Source: Prevotella sp. UBA3208 (GTDB lineage: Bacteria; Bacteroidota; Bacteroidia; Bacteroidales; Bacteroidaceae). From it: a stretch of DNA of 8,539 nucleotides. The stretch is taken from positions 4,684 to 13,222 of the forward strand of contig DEWO01000163.1 of NCBI GenBank assembly GCA_002363695.1, given 5' to 3'. The notes beneath the pieces are model-generated. The model did no database searches. It saw nothing but the letters and a program-made list of their open reading frames with translations, and was not told the origin of the DNA. Position numbers and translations under genes: made by a program. Positions 5,518 to 8,539 of the stretch are shown piece by piece (the first letter of the stretch is position 1; every line of letters starts with the position of its first letter).

Positions 5518-7874
5518 AGAAAACATTTATACTGCTTTCGTTACTGGTCGGCACAGTCTTTTCCATGCAGGCTCAGGTGTATAACCAGATGGACCCCAAT
5601 GGTAACATCACCCAGCGCGACGAGTTTGGCAACAACGGCAGTTTCAATCCGAACCGGCGCGACACCACGAAGCAGAACAAGGAAGTGCCCATCGGGCTAC
5701 GGTTCTGGAAAATTGACCGCCGCTTTGGCGATGTCATTCCCAGCGAGCCAGACACCGTGCCGCACCTATACCAGAACAGCATCTATGCCACAGGACTCTA
5801 CGGACAGTACAACACGCTGGGCAACAACTATACGCCGCGCATCAACCGCATCTTCATTGACCGTCCGGAAACCAGCCAGTTCTATTTCACTCAGCCCTAC
5901 AGCTTTACCACCAAGCAGCCCGACGAATTTCTGTTCGTCAACACCTTGTCACCCTACACCCACATCACCTACGAAACGTGTGGCGACAAGCAGAACGGTG
6001 AAGACCACATTGACGCCAAGTTTGCCGTCAACGCCGGCAAGCGTGTAGGAATGGGGTTCGACCTGGATTATCACTATGCCACGGGCTACTATGCCAACCA
6101 GAACAACTCGCACTTCCGCGCGACACTGTTCGGTTCCTACATCGGTGACCAGTATCAGATGCACTCCCTGCTCACCTTCCACCACCGCAAGGCCACGGAG
6201 AGCGGCGGCATCATCAACGACGAATACATCACCCACCCCGAGGCTCAGGAGTCGGCATTCAACGAGGACGAAATACCCACGGTGCTCTCGTCCAACTGGA
6301 ACCGCAACAACTCGCAGCACTTCTTTCTGTCGCACCGTTATAACCTCGGTTTCTACCGCAAGGTCAAGATGACCGAAGAGGAAATCAAGGCCAAGCAGTT
6401 TGCCCTGAAGTCTGCCCAGCAGAAGAAAGAACGCGAAGAACGCGGCAAAGACCAACCCATGGAGTCTGGGCGAAAAGGAGCCAAGGTGCAGGACAGCCGA
6501 CCCGCCGGACGGCCTGACGGTGCCGCCATCATGGGAGATGCTCCAGAAGCCGGCAAGAAGCCTATCCTTTCTGACAGCACCCGCATCAAGGTGGGGTCGC
6601 AGGCACAGCTGGACAGCCTGAAGCACGCCAAGGAGATACAAGACTCCATTGATGCCACCATGAAGCGGGAGTTCGTGCCCGTAACGAGTTTCATCCACAC
6701 GGTTGAAATCAACAACCACGACCGCATCTATCAGGCTTATAAGACCCCCTCCGACTATTACGCTAAGAAATATTACGAGCACAACGATGAAGGCATCTAC
6801 AGCCAAGACTCCATATACGACAAGACCAAATACCTGTCTATCAAGAACACCTTCGCCATTGCCCTGCTGGAAGGTTTCAACAAGTACATGAAGGCAGGCC
6901 TGAAGGGCTTTGTGTCGTACGAGAACCGCAGCTTCAAGATGCCGGAGTTCAATGCCGACAGTACGGGTTACGTCATGGGCAAGCGGACAGGACACAGCTT
7001 GAACGTGGGCGGACAACTGTCAAGAACGCAGGGCAACACCTTCCACTTCAACCTGATTGCCGAACTGGGCGTGACGGGTATGGATGCCGGTTCGCTGGCC
7101 TTGGATTTCAATACCGATGTCAACTTCCGCCTCTTTGGCGACACGCTGACACTGGCTGCCAAGGCATACTTGCACCGCACACAGCCAGGCGCATTCCAGG
7201 AGAGCTATCACTCCAAGTTTCTCTGGTGGGACACGTCGCTCGACAAGGAGACCAGGGCACACGTTGAGGGTTTGTTCAGCTACCGCAAGACGAATACCCA
7301 TCTGCGCGTGGCCGTCACTCAGATTAAGAACTACACCTACTTTGGTATGGACTATGCGTTGGACGGAAAACAGAACCGCATAGGACTGACGGGCGGCGTC
7401 TATCAGGAAGGTTCCAGCATCAACATCCTGACTGCCCAGCTGATGCAGCACTTCCGTATAGGCGTGCTCAACTGGGAGAACGTTATCACTTTCCAGAACT
7501 CCAGCAATCAGGACGTGCTGAGCCTGCCCAAGCTGAATGTGTTCAGCAACCTCTACCTGAAGTTCAAGATAGCCCGCGTGCTGAGTACGGAACTGGGTGC
7601 CAACGTGACTTACTTCACAGAGTACGACGCTCCTGACTACCTGCCATACATCGGACAGTTTGCCGTACAGAAGAATGCCGACAGCCGTGTCAAACTGGGC
7701 GCTTATCCCTATGTGGACGTCTACGCCAACTTCCACCTGAAGCGTGCCCGATTCTTTGTTGCTATGAGCCACGTCAACGCGGGTTCCGGCAACAAGATGT
7801 ACTTCCTGACTCCCCACTACCCCATGAACGGAAGGACGCTGCGCTTCGGTGTTTCGTGGAACTTCTTTAATTAA
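5514..7874 (+). CDS. Putative outer-membrane porin (Porin_10-like beta-barrel)
   Basis: 786 residues. Signal peptide MKKTFILLSLLVGTVFSMQA, cleavage likely after Ala20 to give QVYNQ. The mature N-terminus is polar (DPNGNITQRDEFGNNG), followed by the segment FWKIDRRFGDVIPSEPDT that I associate with Bacteroidota putative porins. From about residue 178 (VGMGFDLDYHYATGYY) come many amphipathic strands with alternating aromatic and polar residues and N/D/G turns, for example FHFNLIAELGVTG and LRVAVTQIKNYTYFGMDYAL, ending in LRFGVSWNFFN, a typical last barrel strand for BamA recognition. Residues 286-386 are a highly charged, low-complexity insert without strand character. No TonB box or SusC-type plug is evident, so passive transport or a structural role is more likely than TonB-dependent uptake. 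The start codon overlaps the preceding small gene; an HD-domain gene follows after 6 bp. Substrate unknown. Confidence 0.85.
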   Translation: MKKTFILLSLLVGTVFSMQAQVYNQMDPNGNITQRDEFGNNGSFNPNRRDTTKQNKEVPIGLRFWKIDRRFGDVIPSEPDTVPHLYQNSIYATGLYGQYNTLGNNYTPRINRIFIDRPETSQFYFTQPYSFTTKQPDEFLFVNTLSPYTHITYETCGDKQNGEDHIDAKFAVNAGKRVGMGFDLDYHYATGYYANQNNSHFRATLFGSYIGDQYQMHSLLTFHHRKATESGGIINDEYITHPEAQESAFNEDEIPTVLSSNWNRNNSQHFFLSHRYNLGFYRKVKMTEEEIKAKQFALKSAQQKKEREERGKDQPMESGRKGAKVQDSRPAGRPDGAAIMGDAPEAGKKPILSDSTRIKVGSQAQLDSLKHAKEIQDSIDATMKREFVPVTSFIHTVEINNHDRIYQAYKTPSDYYAKKYYEHNDEGIYSQDSIYDKTKYLSIKNTFAIALLEGFNKYMKAGLKGFVSYENRSFKMPEFNADSTGYVMGKRTGHSLNVGGQLSRTQGNTFHFNLIAELGVTGMDAGSLALDFNTDVNFRLFGDTLTLAAKAYLHRTQPGAFQESYHSKFLWWDTSLDKETRAHVEGLFSYRKTNTHLRVAVTQIKNYTYFGMDYALDGKQNRIGLTGGVYQEGSSINILTAQLMQHFRIGVLNWENVITFQNSSNQDVLSLPKLNVFSNLYLKFKIARVLSTELGANVTYFTEYDAPDYLPYIGQFAVQKNADSRVKLGAYPYVDVYANFHLKRARFFVAMSHVNAGSGNKMYFLTPHYPMNGRTLRFGVSWNFFN

Positions 7875-7880
7875 AATAGG

Positions 7881-8519
7881 ATGATGACGCAGAATCCCTC
7901 ACTCGACCTGGTGGAATTTGTGGAGACGCAGATTCTGCCGCAATATGCGGCTTTTGACAAAGGCCACAACATGGAGCACGCCACGCGCGTCATACGACGC
8001 TCGCTCGACCTGGCACGCAAGATTGGGGCCGACCTGAATATGGCATACGTCATAGCGGCCTATCACGACCTCGGCCTCTCAGGGCCACGGGCTGTCCACC
8101 ACATCACCAGCGGCAAAATTCTCATGCAGGATGCCCGGCTGAAACGTTGGTTCTCTGCTGAACAGCTGAAGCTGATGAAGGAGGCCGTGGAAGACCATCG
8201 CGCCTCAGCGTCAAGAGCTCCCCGAAGCGTCTATGGCAAGATTGTGGCAGAAGCCGACAGGGACATAGAGCCGGAGACCGTCATCCGTCGCACCATCCAA
8301 TATGGGCTGAGCAACTACCCCGAACTGGATACTGAGGGACATTGGCGCCGGTTCATGCAGCACATGAACGAGAAATACAGTGTCAACGGCTATATCAGAC
8401 TATGGATACAAGGCTCTGAAAACGAGCGAAAGCTCAACGACCTTCGCCAGCTGATAGTAGCTCCCGACAAGATGCGCCCTGTGTTCGACAGAATTTTCCT
8501 GGAGGAGATAAAGGAATAA
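7881..8519 (+). CDS. HD-domain metal-dependent phosphohydrolase, substrate unknown
   Basis: 212 residues, no signal peptide or membrane segment, so cytoplasmic. The HD-superfamily ligands are visible: His33 (GHNMEHATRV), the His62-Asp63 pair in AAYHDLGL, His106 in KEAVEDHRAS, and Asp126 or Asp128 in VAEADRD, giving an H...HD...H...D arrangement expected to hold one or two divalent metals. His73/His74 (VHHITSGKIL) may add a further ligand. Proteins of this superfamily hydrolyse phosphoesters in nucleotides or second messengers; nothing here separates these, and no partner signalling domain is fused. The C-terminal third is helical and family-specific. The gene begins with two consecutive ATGs (7881, 7884) and I keep the first. 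It sits 6 bp after the porin stop, so it is probably in the same transcript, but no overlap couples it. Ends 20 bp before the window edge. Confidence 0.85.
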   Translation: MMTQNPSLDLVEFVETQILPQYAAFDKGHNMEHATRVIRRSLDLARKIGADLNMAYVIAAYHDLGLSGPRAVHHITSGKILMQDARLKRWFSAEQLKLMKEAVEDHRASASRAPRSVYGKIVAEADRDIEPETVIRRTIQYGLSNYPELDTEGHWRRFMQHMNEKYSVNGYIRLWIQGSENERKLNDLRQLIVAPDKMRPVFDRIFLEEIKE

Positions 8520-8539
8520 CATCGACATATCGAAACATC

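Noticed and set aside
5949..7016. A 355-codon open frame on the minus strand opposite the porin gene
   Set aside because: It is a by-product of codon bias in the plus-strand gene. The plus frame has a signal peptide, barrel strands and the correct ending, whereas this translation resembles no family I know and has no promoter.
7020..7817. A 265-codon minus-strand frame opposite the porin C-terminus
   Set aside because: Same reason: repeated Val, His and Gln runs mirror the Asn, Tyr and Leu codons of the barrel on the other strand.
8520..8539. Possible start of another gene or a terminator at the right edge
   Set aside because: Only 20 bases are available and they contain no complete motif.

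Overview
The window reads as chromosomal core DNA from a Bacteroidota bacterium, most likely order Bacteroidales and Prevotella-like. The evidence is a set of families largely confined to that phylum (an Rpb6-type RNA polymerase omega subunit, DUF4293, DUF4468, a Porin_10-type putative porin). Promoter candidates carry the Bacteroidota -7 motif TAnnTTTG rather than a sigma70 -10 box, and classical Shine-Dalgarno sequences are absent before most starts. The genus is an inference. I see no rRNA, tRNA, CRISPR array, insertion sequence or phage gene.

Left part (1-2467, all minus strand; transcription runs from high to low coordinates): bamD (outer-membrane assembly lipoprotein), an rpoZ/Rpb6-like omega subunit, a four-helix DUF4293 membrane protein, then the first 243 codons of ilvC (ketol-acid reductoisomerase), cut by the window edge. 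Gaps of 44, 12 and 57 bases suggest one transcript from the bamD promoter, possibly with extra initiation before ilvC, although I see no clear promoter there. A short tandem repeat of TTTACGA lies between bamD and the omega gene.

Centre (2468-2583): a 116-bp divergent control region. Leftward it holds a good bamD promoter (-33 TTTG, 19-bp gap, -7 TAATTTTG) overlapped by an 8-bp inverted repeat. Rightward it holds a TACCTTTG box so close to the uvrB ATG that the uvrB mRNA may be leaderless. uvrB (2584-4614) is complete with all helicase motifs, and has an AT-richer patch of unusual codons near 2947-3111.

Right part (4615-8539, plus strand): after a 121-bp spacer with a TACTTTTG promoter box come four tightly packed genes. 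They are a secreted DUF4468 protein, a 55-residue two-helix membrane protein, a 786-residue putative outer-membrane porin, and an HD-domain phosphohydrolase. The small gene overlaps both neighbours through ATGA stop/start junctions, so the first three genes look translationally coupled; the HD gene follows after 6 bp. The last 20 bases (8520-8539) hold nothing I can identify.

Most of the window is housekeeping: branched-chain amino acid synthesis, transcription, envelope biogenesis and nucleotide excision repair. The least understood part is the DUF4468 / small membrane protein / porin / HD cluster, where physical coupling suggests a shared envelope role that I cannot name from sequence alone.
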